Positions 41,184-53,935 of a stretch of DNA of 64,000 nt are shown here, piece after piece; position 1 is the stretch's first letter; every line of letters starts with the position of its first letter. The notes under the pieces are model-generated. The model was not told where the DNA came from and did not search any database. It saw only the letters and a program-made list of their open reading frames with translations. Made by a program: the position numbers and the translations under genes. This stretch comes from Sabellastarte sp. h YS-2021 (Eukaryota > Annelida > Polychaeta > Sabellida > Sabellidae). The stretch spans positions 104,364,221 to 104,428,220 of the forward strand of contig OZ024931.1 of NCBI GenBank assembly GCA_964017235.1. Direction: 5' to 3'.

Positions 41184-41650
41184 TTGTGAAAATTTAAAAT
41201 GGCCGCCATTTTTGGCGAGACAAAAGTTTTTGGAAAATTGGGATGGCTTATCTGCAGAGACACACCGCTGATCAAATGTTTCGTCGCTCTGTCTGACATG
41301 GTTTTCGAGATATAAACATTTTTGTGTTTTGCAATTTTTGCGAAAAATTCGAAAATTCAAAATGAATGCCATTATTGGGTAGACAAAATTGTTTTGAAAA
41401 TCAGGATGGCTACTCTGCATAGATCCCCTGTGGTTCAAAAATTTCGTCGAAATCGCTCTATCTAGCACGGTTTTCGAGATATAAGCAGTTTTGTATTTTG
41501 CAATTTTTGCGAAATTCAAAATGGCTACCATTTTTGGGGAGATAAATTTTTTTTGAAAAATGTGGTGAATAATCTGCAGAGACACCCTGTGGGTAAAAAA
41601 TTGCTCTATCTAGCACGGTTTTCGAGATATAAGCATTTTTGTGTTTTCCT
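41184..41650 (+). repeat. three-copy tandem repeat (about 164 bp)
   Basis: Units begin near 41188 (GAAAATTTAAAATGGCCGCC), 41350 (GAAAATTCAAAATGAATGCC) and 41513 (GAAATTCAAAATGGCTACC). Each continues with CCATTTTTGG, ATCTGCAGAGACACC and GGTTTTCGAGATATAAGCA. A minus-strand frame across them is only a by-product of the repeat. Confidence 0.7.
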
Positions 41651-42419
41651 TATTTCGAAATTTGCAATGATTAATTAATCATTAATTACTCGACCACTTC
41701 TTAACCAATCAATGCCAAAATCTAATGATTTCCAGATTTCAATAGAAATTGAATGCATTTGCCAAGTTTCAGGTGTATAGATAAAAATCCCTCTCAAGTT
41801 ATCATCCGGACCAGCTTACCCATCGCAGAAAAGACATTTTTGGTCATGTGACCTCTCTGGTTGAAATGTCACTGCAGCATATTCAAAAAAAATCCCCAGG
41901 GCTACTGCATATACCTGCTAAATTTGAAAAGAATCCGCCTAACGGTTACAGAGTTATGAGGAAAAGAAAACTGCAGCGGAGCCAGATCTCCTCCCATATA
42001 CAAACAAGCGTCCCTTGCAAGATGCTTAAATAGCATCAGAGATGCCCGTACCCCACAACCTGGGGAAATAGTTTTCAACACCATGACGTATGGAAGTAGT
42101 GCAACAGTACAAAGACTGGGATACTTTCAGCGCAGTGTCACTTATATAAAGGTCCAAATAATGTTTAAATAGAGAAAATAACATCTAAGAGAAAGAAAAT
42201 ATATGTAAAGATAAAGTACTAAAACAAGACAATTCAAAAGCAAGATGACAGCATTAATCAGTAAACTAAAAATATGAAGCTGTAAAATTGATTAATTGGA
42301 GAATAGCTGTCAATGGAAATAACATAATTATGTAAAAATGCATATTATAATCAGTTGCAACAGCCATATATCTTTGTCACAAATATGGCAGCTGAACACA
42401 CTTTGGCAGAGCACAAAGG
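41651..42419. other. sequence between tandem arrays
   Basis: A/T-rich. The stretch around 41690-42080 has phrases such as AAATTTGAAAAGAATCCGCC and GAGTTATGAGGAAAAGAAAA that look like part of a dispersed repeat, but I could not assign a family or termini. Confidence 0.35.
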
Positions 42420-42423
42420 TCAC

Positions 42424-43490
42424 ACCATGATGCACACATACATTTACATATACACCCTAACCAATGTCCCTACCAAGTGTCAACCTTCTACACCTCCTGG
42501 AATCCAAGAAATAGCCCAGACAAGATTTTAAAACTCATGGTCACTATAACAAGGTCAAATCAAGGTCACAGGATGATGTTGCACACCTACAAGTTGAACC
42601 CATAATCAATATCCCTACCAAGTATCAACTTCATACACTTTACAGTTTCCAAGACATAGCCCAGACAAGATTTTATAGGTCAAGGTCAACAGGGCAAGGT
42701 CAAAGGTCAAATCAAAGTCACACCACGACGTTGCACACCTACACCCCCTAATGAACTTCCTACACCTTACGGTTTCTGAGTTATAGCCCGGACAAGATTT
42801 TATAGGTCAAGGTCTCTATGGCAAGGTCAAATCAAGGTCAGACTATGACGTTGCACACCTACACCCCCTAACCAATGTCCCTACCAAGGATCAACTTCCT
42901 ACACTTCATGGTTTCCGAGATATAGCCCAGACAAGATTTTATAGGTCAAGGTCACTACAGACCATGATGTTGCACACCTACACCCCATAACCAATGTCCC
43001 TACCAAGTATCAACTTATATATACCTTACGGTTTCCAAGATATAGCCCGGACAAGATTTTACAGGTCAAGGTCACTATGGCAAGGTCAAAGGTCAAAACA
43101 AGGTCACACTATGACGTTGCACACCTACACCCCCTAACCAATGTCCCTACCAAGGATCAACTCCCTACACCTTATGGTTTCCGAGATATAGCCCGGACAA
43201 GATTTTATAGGTCAAGGTCACTACGGCAAGGTCAAAGGTTAAATCAAGGTCAGACCATGATGTTGCACACCTACACCCCATAACCAATGTCCCTACCAAG
43301 TATCAACTTCTAATACGTTTCGGTTTCCGAGATATAGTCCAGTCAAGATTTTATAGGTCAAGGTCACTATGGCAAGGTCAAAGGTCAAGTCAAGGTCAGA
43401 CCATGATGTTGCACACCTACACCTCTTAACCAATGTCCCTACCAAGTATCAACTTCCTACACCTTACAGTTTCTGAGATACAGCCTGGAC
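42424..43490 (+). repeat. eight-copy tandem array with AGGTCA motifs (about 146 bp)
   Basis: The anchor GCACACCTAC (first copy GCACACATAC) starts at 42432, 42581, 42733, 42853, 42972, 43119, 43265 and 43411; spacings are 149, 152, 120, 119, 147, 146 and 146. Each unit has AACCAATGTCCCTACCAAG, TATCAACTTCCTACACCTTA, GGTTTCCGAGATATAGCCC and GACAAGATTTTATAGGTCAA. AGGTCAAAGGTCA is perfect at 42697-42709, 43083-43095 and 43375-43387. The array ends in CCGCCCGCCCGCCCTTAAGG. Confidence 0.85.
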
Positions 43491-46400
43491 AAACTTTTTC
43501 GTGCCGCCCGCCCGCCCTTAAGGGCTGTGGGGTAAAAACCCTATGTGTAAAACTCTGCATCTGAGAGCAATAGCTAGAAAATCTGCACATGGCGGCGGTA
43601 TTTTGAAGTTAGACCCAAGTATCTACAGGAGAGTTCTGGTGAATACAATAATGTGCCAATGCTAGTTAGCTTGTAAATAGAAGAGATTGACTATTCTTTG
43701 CTTAAGTATGTTGTGGCATAATTTATTGAGAGGGACTCCGTTTCCCAACCAAGTTACAAGTGACAGTTTGTAAAATTTGAAGCCATGTGCTTAACGGGTA
43801 AGATTCCTTTATGATAATTTTAGTATTAATAATTTAACTTACCAACTTTATAAACCTTTATTATTCTGTCCAGCTTCCTAAGTTCTGGCACATTTAACAC
43901 ATAGTTTAAGTAGCCGTTACTGCTGATCAGGTATGAACAAAACTGTGTCAACAATGGAAGTCTGAGACACGAAGTTTTCCTTTACATTTCCTATTCAGAG
44001 TCTCAAGTTAATACACCATATCATTTAACATGTTTAATGGGCCGAGATCCTCCTTTTGCCTCTGGCAACAACGCATCTTTGCTGATTTCTAGAAACTACT
44101 TGCAAAAATTTTGGTCACAAGCAAATTTGGTCTTGTGGCAAAACAATTCAAACTTTGGTCCCTGACAGGGTTCCATTTCAAATTAACAGAGCTTCTTATT
44201 TCAGGACTGATGTTGACATTTTTTCACCACTTTCTTCAGCTTGAATAAGGCTTGTGTCTGGACTTACTGTATCAGTTTGGTGTGTATGGGCCTCTATTTA
44301 AATAAACTTCAAAGTGATGATCATGTTAGCAGAAATATACCATGTTTACTGCTTAGAGTGTATTTTCAATACTTGGATACTGAACTGTTCAACTAGAGAA
44401 TACACAAAAGTGTTATCTTAACTGTCTAAAAAAAGTTACTGGTCCACATCCATATTTTATTACAAACTACTAGTACATACTTATCTCAATATGGCCAAAA
44501 TTAATATGGCACCAAGTTACACACCTACCACTCACTTGTGATATTTATGTTATGATAACTATAAGTTTACTTTAATGACTTTTATTTTACTGACAGAATT
44601 AAGCCGGCCTACTGAAGATCAATAAATTGATACTGAAAATACAAAGAGTAGACAGCTGCCCTGATAATTCTTGAGGCCAAATAGTTTACTTTGTTTTCAT
44701 CTGCATCATGATGAACACATTATACTTCAGTTAAACTTTCAATATTATTGCATATCATCAAAAGTGAACAATTTTAACAGTGATGAACATAGAATAACAG
44801 AATAATTCTAGGGCAAAAAATTAACAACTAAACAAAAAAAGCCCTGAGTGATGCTCATGGCTTGACTCTTTAATGAACCATGAGTTTAATCATTCTAGTC
44901 CCATACTATCACAGCACCAACTTACTTAGCACTTATTAAAAAAAACACTTTGCAATTTCATTCTTGTAAAATAAAATAAAATGGTAATAAAATGTAACAC
45001 TTCTATTGAAAGTATTTGTGTTCCAGTAAAGCTGTAAATATTCTAAAATCTAGGTGTACACTGCAACATTCTGTCTACATCTATTGTTCTGTTATAAATA
45101 TGTGAGAAAACTAGAGACACAACAAACCAACAACAGCCATAAAACACATCCAGAAAGAATGTACACAAAAGAACATCAAGCACCAGATTACAAGAAATAT
45201 TCTAACCTTGTAAAAAAACAGATTTCTGTACAAAACAGTGTAAAAACAACCGACAACATTCACTAAGGATCCTCTGAACCCTACATTTTCTTCTTTTTCA
45301 TTCAACTCATTACTTTTCTTTGACTCATCAAAACAAATTTCTAAAACGTGTACTACTGATGCAAAAGACGCTTACAGCTAATATAACATTTTAATAAAAT
45401 ATTTTCATCAAGAGAAAAAAGAAAATATACTACGACAATGTGTACAAAATAAAAACAGAGAATTTATGCTGAATTAATGGATCATATCAGCTTTGAACAG
45501 AACAAATGGTTTTTGCCCCTTACTTCAGACACCTGTGATGTCTCTGAGTCACAAAAAACAAGATGTCCTATATCAATTTTCCATGTCATTAAAGCCACGC
45601 TTAAATTTCTTGAGGATAATGTATAACATGCTGACAAGGAATACATTCACCATAAAATATTGCATGATAATGTCATATGCTGCCATGTGCAAATTTCATC
45701 TATACACCAGGCACCCAGGTGAAACTTTACAATATGTACAAACACTTGATGAGATAACTGTGTAACAATAGGGATTAAACCTAAAAACATGGCAGTGCAC
45801 AAAGGTCAGTGTTGGAAGTTTTATGTTCCTTTTTAATGGTATAAAGACATAACAGGCTTCCTGTGAATTGCTGAAGTTGCCACGGGCTCCAACCCAAAAC
45901 AACAGGAGAGAGTCAAGTGAGTAAATATAAAACCTAACAACCACTCGTCCTCACTGAGGCCTGAACTGATAGTGGAATTCAGCTAGTCAGGTAACACTTA
46001 TTTACATCTTTTAAAGGTCTCCTCTTTGGAGAACTGAACACAAAGAACTCGCACAAAAGCAATTCCAATTTTTTTTAAATTATCAAAAATATTCTCATTG
46101 TTAAATACAAAATTAAATATAAATACAAGAAAAATATGATTGGAAATGTTTGACAGAAAGAGATATCCCCTCCCTTTGCATGTAACTATTTCCTTGTGTA
46201 TAATTTTTCTTTTCTAGAACAATATGATTAAATTATCACTGAAATACTGAGACTCAAGTTTTAAGCAAGATAATTATTCCAATTACAGAATTTTAAACTT
46301 ATGAGATTCAGTGAAACAAAATTGCTCCAGACACTTACTGGAGGTTTACACCCTGTTTACAGACAGATCCATTTTTATCAACTCAGGAAACAAAGTTGTA

Positions 46401-48344
46401 AGCAACAGCTGTGAGTCTTCAAGAAACCAGTACGTGGAGAGAGGAACACAAAATAAGCAAGCAAATCTACACTACAGTGTACAATACAGCCACCACTGCA
46501 CGTAGCAACCCCAGCTGACATAATAATATAATTTTAAAGGCCAAATATAAAAGCTTTGTTGTCATTTAACTTTTTGTAAGTTAAATACCTACCTTATCTT
46601 GACAAGGATAAGCCTTCCTATCTTTTCCTCACATTTCATTTTGCAGGGGTTCTTGGGTTACTCCAACCAAAAAAAGACAATGATATTCTCTCAACGAAGT
46701 ATTGTCACAATGAACTATACACAGGTGCAAGCATGTGGGAGACAAAAAGAGTAATTTTTTAAATATTCTTGTTGGTAGACACAATTTGCTCCATAAAACC
46801 AATAAGTACTTGTGAGAATAAGGTAAGGCTTTTTTACACAATAAAAATATTGTTGCTATGACACTGGTTGTTGCCAGATATTGCTCAAAACTTGTTAGCT
46901 CCAGTTTCTGTATAGATAAGCAAACCCTGAAAATTTGGTGAAATTTGTGCAAGATTTTAGTCTTTAGAGCACACAGAATGTAAAAATACAAAAAAAGATA
47001 GAAAAAGTGTTGTCACAGCATGTTCTTGTCAGATGTCTGTCTGGCAATTTGTAAGTCCAAAAACCAGACAAAGTATTACCATGGCAACAGGTATTGCCAA
47101 ATGTTACTAATACCTAAACATATCCAGGAAATTTGGTGAAAATCTGCAGGGGATTGATCTATAGAACACCCATATGTGGGGGATGACTATAACCTCAGAT
47201 TTAAGCTGGAGTAAAAAACAGCAAAAACATCAGGACTTCTTTCAAAATATTAAACTAAAATGTACACTGCATATTTTTCACATGCTTTAACATGTTCTGC
47301 TTCATTATACTCATGTTCTGGAACACTTGGACTATCAACTGGTGGGAAAATTTTATCCTCATGTGGGCATGTTTTTTTCACTGAAAACAAACCCTTACAG
47401 AAACCACAGGAAATTTTGGGAATTTACAAAGACCTTCAATTCACAATTGTTATACTAATATATTTCTATTGGTCATATTCATATAAATAAATTAAAAAAA
47501 CAAAACATAATATGATAATTATACATGTATATATGAAAGTATATGTAAAGTACATGCAGGTAAAAGTATTTAGTTGTACATAGGTGTACATTAATATGTA
47601 GACACGGAAGTTTCTGAATGTGTCAAAACATCAATGATTTGCCTGCCATTTTACATGTTTAAATTTATGCTACTGGTAAAATAAAGTTCCAATAAAGCAA
47701 TATTACATCTGTCCGTGTAAACTCTGAAATCTCTGAAATGTAAGACACTTGATACAATCACATGAGTGGGAATGCTAAAACAGTGTAAATAGAATGACTA
47801 AACTACAAACGCAAAATACACAGCATATAAACAAATACTCAATTATAAAATATACCTACAGTCAACAACATCAAAATCTCTCGACACACTGGTATAAGAT
47901 TACATAATGTAATGTCACCAGAGTTCCTTCCAACTAACACATAACTTCTGTGGTTACTGCAAACATTTAATTAATCACACTAATATATGATACCTTAATT
48001 AATCTTGTAATATGTCAGTGTAACAAAGAGATCTCTGGCAGTAAGGGTAATACAAAATTCACAACAAAAAGTCATCACAACAAGAACTTGAAAATCTTAA
48101 CAAGAACACCAGTGATCATTCTAATGTTACGACAGAGTACTTCTGAATGCCCTGAGTTGTACCTTCTATGAAATAACTATTCATCTAAAATTAATCTCAT
48201 GACGAGGATAACTTGTTGAAGGACTAGGCACATCGGACACATTGTATTTTAAAATATAAATGACGATGATGTCACAGATTATCACACAACATTCTGTGCC
48301 TTTCTGCAAAATTTTCAATATTTTTCAGATACTTGTAAATTTGA
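43491..48344. other. A/T-rich intergenic stretch, nothing recognised
   Basis: No coding exon, RNA gene or mobile element that I can support. Short open frames here have no family motifs. Part of it could be 3' noncoding sequence of the minus-strand ABCC-like gene, but there is no direct sign. Confidence 0.5.
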
Positions 48345-48381
48345 AAAATTTAATAGTAATTTAAATTTTTATTAGAAATAC

Positions 48382-48552
48382 TTACCATTTCCTAACAGTA
48401 GCTATTTGTTGGAGCCATCCAACCCAATGGCCAACGCAGAGATGCGATTTTAAGGTTATGTAACAACCTTAACCAAGCCATTGGGTTACAGTAGTCCGTC
48501 CTCCCGCCAATTAGGTCACATGACCACATTGTTTACTTCATTATTTTTGTTG
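48382..48552 (-). repeat. 3' inverted terminal repeat of copy A2
   Basis: Starts TTACCATTTCCTAACAGTAG, contains the foldback GGTTATGTAACAACC and TAGGTCACATGACC, and ends TTATTTTTGTTG. Base-by-base comparison with the inverse of 53742-53912 shows no difference. The A/T-rich internal complementary part with a second TTACCATTTCCTAACAGTAG follows at about 48670. Confidence 0.9.
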
Positions 48553-49310
48553 CAAGTAAAAGAATGACTTGCGGGGAGGCGGGAGGGAAATTTGAGTGTT
48601 AGGAAATGGTAAGTATTTCTAATAAAAATTTAAATTACTATTAAATTTTTCAATTTTATAGCGAAATACCCTTACCATTTCCTAACAGTAGCTGAATTCA
48701 GCCTTGTAGGATGGAGGGAATTCTTTTTAAGAAAACCCCTACCTAACCTACAACTAAACATCATGAGAACTTCATAACGGAATTACATGCATTAATGAAC
48801 ATATAACTTCCAAACATTCACAACATACAACTTCCAAAAAATGGCAGTATGTAGTTGTAGTTCTCACAACTGCTGACAATGTTGGTGTTGCAAAAAGATG
48901 TCATAAATAGATAGCCCATCTACATTGTAACATCCGACCCCAAAACAAGGTCAAACCAACCTGTAAGTGTCATCAGCATAATGCCAAATCCTTCCCAAGT
49001 CGGATTTAGGCAACACTGATATCTAACTACAAACATCCAGCATTGCAGACATACCAGCCACAAACCGCAAATGTACCAATATAAGTATGAAACACATACT
49101 TATAAAATAACAAAACTGTAACTGCAACTGTAGGACCCAATTTCAAATCTGACCCTATGACAACAGAGGTTTTTCAGACAGAAATTGGTATACATACAAT
49201 GGAATTCCCAATAACATGTATCAAGAAACTATGTAAGGAAATCACCTATAAAAACTAAAGATGTAATCAAAACATACATCAATAGTTTCCATGACTCAAT
49301 CTTGACTCAT

Positions 49311-49990
49311 TCAAGATGAAATAGGTGCCAAAAGATAAGTCTTATTGAGAAACTTTCTTGATGGCAGTAAAAACAAAAAATTTTGTTCTATCCCAAACCT
49401 TTTGATTACCAAAGCCCTAACAGGACAGACAGACCCACATTGAGTCAAACTGTTGTCCAAAGAGGCTAAGAGCTGGCATGACCACAGGCTTAATTGCAGT
49501 AGGCCCATCCAAAGCAAACTGGATCTGGCAATTGATGGGCCAGAGTTACTCGTGATCAATTCTCCTTATAACTAAAGGAAGAATATGTCCAAGCATTAAT
49601 GTCACTCCTTTACCATGACTCTGTAGTCCACAGACAAAGACCACTGACTCAGTTGCAGTAAATGCAGTAGGCCCATCTGAAGCCAACTGGTTCATGGCCA
49701 AAAAGGCAGTCAATGGGCCAAAGTTACTTGTGACCCATTCTCCCTATAACTAAGGGAAGGGTCCAAACATGAATGTCACTACTTTACCTGAAGCCAAGAC
49801 CAAAGACTGTCTTGAAAAGAAAATAACTTCAAGAAAACCTTCCTCACAAGATCAAAGGTTGTCTGATAAGAGCATGTAGGACCAATGACAAAATCCAACA
49901 TTGGTCTGTCTCTTACTAAATGTTGTTAATGTCTTATTTATCTCAACTTTTAGATACTTCTTGACCCTTTTGGCCTCAAACCATCCGCAA
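49311..49990 (-). pseudogene. recombinase-position remnant of copy A2
   Basis: Traces such as SLTQCGSVCPVRALVIKRFG (compare LCPVRALRYYLDRT) and nearby residues identify the recombinase part. Heavily broken. The stretch 49470-49790 holds a roughly 176-base tandem duplication (GCAGTAGGCCCATC... twice). Confidence 0.5.
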
Positions 49991-50383
49991 TTGCTGTTCT
50001 ATAGCCCACAATAATGGATGGTATTAGGATGTTTCCTTAAACTAGTATTACAGGAAATTTGCTCCCTGGAATGGTACCTGGCTCTATTCACACCACTTCC
50101 CAAAAAAGAACAATTGATTCTCAGATTCTCCTTGAGGAGTGCTCCTTCATTGTTTCACCACTTCCTCAGGGAATCTTCCATAATATTCATGCCTGACTTC
50201 CAGATGCCAAACATGAAGATTCAAGTAAACTACATTGTTGTGAAATCTGCTACTGAATGGTTGAGTTAAACAGATTTACACCCAAGGGAAGTCTTAGAAG
50301 AAGTTTTGTGGACCGATTCACCAGATCCCAAAACTAAAAAATCCCTGGCCACCCAATCATGATGATTCTGCACCTGTAGGTGG

Positions 50384-51740
50384 TCATCTGTTGAAAAACC
50401 TGAAGGATGAGGGCCACTGGACATAACTGACCAGACCCTCCCCAGAGATGTTCAATGCATCTGTTTCCCAAGACTGACTGTCTGGGACATGAGACATATA
50501 CATGTTACCACACCTGCAGGACCAAGACCCTGGGCAAAACACATGTCTCTCCAGACCTTCACAACAGATGTTCAAGCACCTGTTTCCACAGCCTGACAGC
50601 AGAGCTACATAGGAAGCTTGTGATTCATCTTGTTGCAAACACATCAACCACTGATTGATGGCAGCAATGTCTAATTTGATTGAAAACCTGACGATTCATA
50701 GCCCCTTTGGTCTGAAAACTTATCTTCCTAGACAAGGAATCAGCCAGAATATGTAGATTCCCTGGGATGTACTTCTCTGAATCATTTTGGCATTGGACTG
50801 AATCATGATTCTACAGATGAAGGTACCTATTCCCTGAGTGGAAGCCTCCCTGGCTGTTCACACAGGCGCCCACTAAAGAATTATCTGTGAAAATCAACTG
50901 ATTTCAACTCAGCTGATTTCTGAATCATTTTAAGGTAACAACATAGCTTCCAGCTGTATAATGTTATGTTATGAGAAGTCTTGACGCTTCCTGATTCCAC
51001 AGACCAATGGCTGTGAATGATTCATGGAGAGAAAACTGTGCTCCTGAAGGAGTGGTGAGTCCTCCTTCAAAATTGAACTATTGGTCGACCAGTGAAGATG
51101 AACCCTGAACCAAAGACCCAAGAAATGAGATATCCAGAGACTGGAAATATCAGCCGTGTTTCCAGATACCATTGGAATGACTTCATGTGCAGATAACCCA
51201 ATGGTATAGTCTTCTCCATTGAAACCATGCCTTCCAAGTGACATGAGCTTCCCTGGAGATAAGTGAGAAGCTTTCAACATGGTAACTGTCTTTCCAAGAA
51301 GACAATAGATTTCCTTTGAATTGGGAAGACTAGACCTACCCTGAGGTCGAATTGTAACCATAACTTCGATTAATGGAGTTGGAAATAAATCTGATTTTTA
51401 GAAATTTGTGATCCAACCCAGGCTCTCGACAAGATGCACCCCCAGTGGGTGTATCCCTGGCATTGCTGTTTTGAATTTGTTGTCATTAGCCAACTGTCTA
51501 TATACTGGCGAATACTGATGCCTTCTGCGAGAGCCATCAGCTTCAACTCTTTTGCTACCTTGGTGGACTCGAGAGAAAACTGTAGCAATACTGAAGGGTA
51601 AGGCAGTGAACTGGTAGAATCTGTAGCCTCCAATGAAGCGAAGATACTTGTTAGCTGAGTCTACCGGTGACGAGTGTGTACGGTCGAGTGACGTCATCCA
51701 CTCGCCTTCTATAGACGAATTCCAAATATTAAACATTCTA
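50384..51740 (-). pseudogene. RT-RNase H and methyltransferase-position remnant of copy A2
   Basis: RT traces: EGEWMTSLDRTHSSPVDSAN, FYQFTALPFSIAT, and IRQYIDSWLMTTNSK at the YxDD site; PGKLMSLGRHGF at the thumb block. RNase H traces lie at 50800-51070, and DSQSWETDALNISGEGL (50500-50560) marks the methyltransferase-position block. Family assignment is clear; the parts are heavily broken. Confidence 0.65.
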
Positions 51741-51924
51741 TATTAAGTAAGGTACATAGAAGCTCATTTACCTGATCTTTAACAACTATTGGCTGCCATT
51801 TCTTCCTTGCTTGTCACAAGAAATAAACTGTAAAACTGAAGCGTTGTGACACTGGTGACTGGTGTTATCGCCCTTTTGTCGATCATTCCATAAACAGCTT
51901 CCATCAAAACTGCTGTTTCTCTCG

Positions 51925-51957
<33 letters not shown>

Positions 51958-53741
51958 CTGCCAACCCCACTTCTGAAAGGTCTGGCTGAATATTATCCTG
52001 TTACCAAGACCTGTATACTACCAAAAACTGGCAAAGATTCCCTGAAAACCACAGGAAGCCACCTACCATCCCTGCTTCCATAGGGCCCGTAAAAGTAAGA
52101 TCCTCTCCCCTTCTAACTAGCTGAGGAGTAGGAAGCACTTGTAACTCTATTCCAGGGTAACTGTCATGATAGGGACAAAAGAATCTGCCCTGAAGCCTGG
52201 TGTCCCTTTATTAGTCTAGACTAGGAGCATGCTCACTTCTAGACTTACTGAACATCTGATATGTCCAGCAAGAGAACCTCATTAGGAGTGAAAAATGCAT
52301 TGTAGGTTTGCTAAAGGCATTCTAAGTTACATCCCTCCTGTTCAGTCACATGTTCTTAGACATGGTCAAACTGCAACAAGAAGATTTGAACACAAACTGG
52401 TTGACTGGACTAGAAATGCAAACATCATTACACCCAGTCTAAGGCATATTGAAGTCTATAACATATCATAGTGATCCCTAGGATCCTCTAAATTTGACCT
52501 GAACTGAAGAAGTGAGTCAATACACGCTTCCATTCTCTTACAATCCCCTACCAGAGACCTTGTTTCCAAAGTGTCTGAAAGGTCATGTTCCTCCTGCAGA
52601 CCTCCTGCAACTAAGGAGCTGTCTAGGAAAGTGATGTATGTAAGGAAGTCCAAGCAAAACTTCTTCCTGTATACTGCTCTTTAAAAACATCAGAGGCTTC
52701 AAACTCCTTGAAACCCAACATAAAAGCCACATTCAATGCTGGCTGTTCACCCAAGGAATGTGGGAATTCCAAAAAGTAGGTAAATGTGACCACACAAGGG
52801 AGCATTCACAGAAACTGTGCCTGTTAAATCAATCCCTAGCCACTCAATAACAGTCAAGCAAAAGTAAAATAAGGAATAGATTCCTTGTAATGAGATGAAT
52901 CATAATCACCATCTCCTGACAACCTGAATTCTAAACCTTTTGAGAGGTATAGAAACCCGATTGTACTAAAATTTCTTGTGCATAGATCAAAACCTCTCCT
53001 TGTAGATATGAATGACACTCCCGGACATCTGACAACCCGAATTCTGACCTTCTGAGAGGTATAGAATACTCGATTGTGCATGGATGACTTCACACAGGTA
53101 TTTCCTCTGGTGAATGTTTTGACTGGACCTCGACGGAAGAGTTTTCTGAAGAAGTAGTCTTTTCCTGCATTCAAAACTCCTCCACGGTGTCGTGTCCATG
53201 GTAACTTAATGGCTGCCCCCAAGGGAGATTCCTTCGTCTGTAGCATCGACAATCTATTCGACTGGGATGCATACTGGGATAAAATTGCTTTCAACACCTG
53301 GCTATTAGAACCCGACGTGAACAGCAATAACGGCCACTCGAATTGTCATTCTCATCCAAGATGGCGCCGTCCAGATCGCTTCTGTTATTGAAGAGTACAT
53401 TCTTTCTATATACGTATGCTGCAAAATTATAGCTTCCAACGTCCAGCAAACTGAACCAAACGACTGGCAAGCTGTATAATAATATTATTGTTGCAGTAGG
53501 ACCTTCTTTATGAAGATTTATTTCCTTGAGGTTGAAGATGATAGAACTTTCGATGTCGCCATCCAAAAAGTCCTTTATTTGCATAAAATAATGCATACCT
53601 TCGAAGATTCAATAAATGAATCAGTTCTGTATCATATACATATAAAATATAAAGTGAGGATTCACAGCAAAATCTCAAAAAATAAATGAAAACCTTGAGA
53701 AACTTCTACTAATTCCCAAAGACGTCCATACTGATGATGGC
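51741..53741 (-). pseudogene. gag-position region of copy A2
   Basis: By position this should be the gag-like part, but I recognise only weak similarity. It contains a long T-run (51928-51952) and a tandem duplication at 52890-53080 built on TCTGACAACCCGAATTCTG and CTTCTGAGAGGTATAGAA. Heavily broken. Confidence 0.4.
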
Positions 53742-53912
53742 CAACAAAAATAATGAAGTAAACAATGTGGTCATGTGACCTAATTGGCGGGAGGACGGAC
53801 TACTGTAACCCAATGGCTTGGTTAAGGTTGTTACATAACCTTAAAATCGCATCTCTGCGTTGGCCATTGGGTTGGATGGCTCCAACAAATAGCTACTGTT
53901 AGGAAATGGTAA
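53742..53912 (-). repeat. 5' inverted terminal repeat of copy A2
   Basis: Exact inverse of 48382-48552. The outward end reads CTGTTAGGAAATGGTAAGGG. Confidence 0.9.
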
Positions 53913-53935
53913 GGGTATTTCGCTATAAAAGTTGA

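Larger units (their letters stand above)
48345..53935 (-). mobile_element. DIRS-type retroelement copy A2 (decayed core, intact ends)
   Basis: Minus-strand DIRS copy between the two host genes. The 3' inverted structure is at 48345-48710 and the 5' repeat at 53742-53935. Between them, in DIRS order from the 5' side, are gag-position sequence, RT-RNase H, a methyltransferase-position region and recombinase traces, all heavily broken (more than ten breaks). The two inverted repeats are identical over 171 bases (48382-48552 and 53742-53912). Termini resemble copy A (TTACCATTTCCT, TTGGAGCCATCCAAC). Two stretches inside are tandemly duplicated (49470-49790 and 52890-53080). Confidence 0.85.

Noticed and set aside
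41151-41585. 144-codon minus frame
   Set aside because: It follows the 164-bp tandem repeat and repeats its own residues; no protein family.
42424-43490. CRISPR-like array
   Set aside because: Units are contiguous diverged repeats with no unique spacers, in an animal genome.
41690-43540. Helitron with internal minisatellite
   Set aside because: Tandem arrays of this kind occur in Helitrons, but I found no convincing TC start, hairpin and CTRR end.
45054-46505. Several open frames of 60-90 codons on both strands
   Set aside because: A/T-rich, no motifs, no splice or family support.
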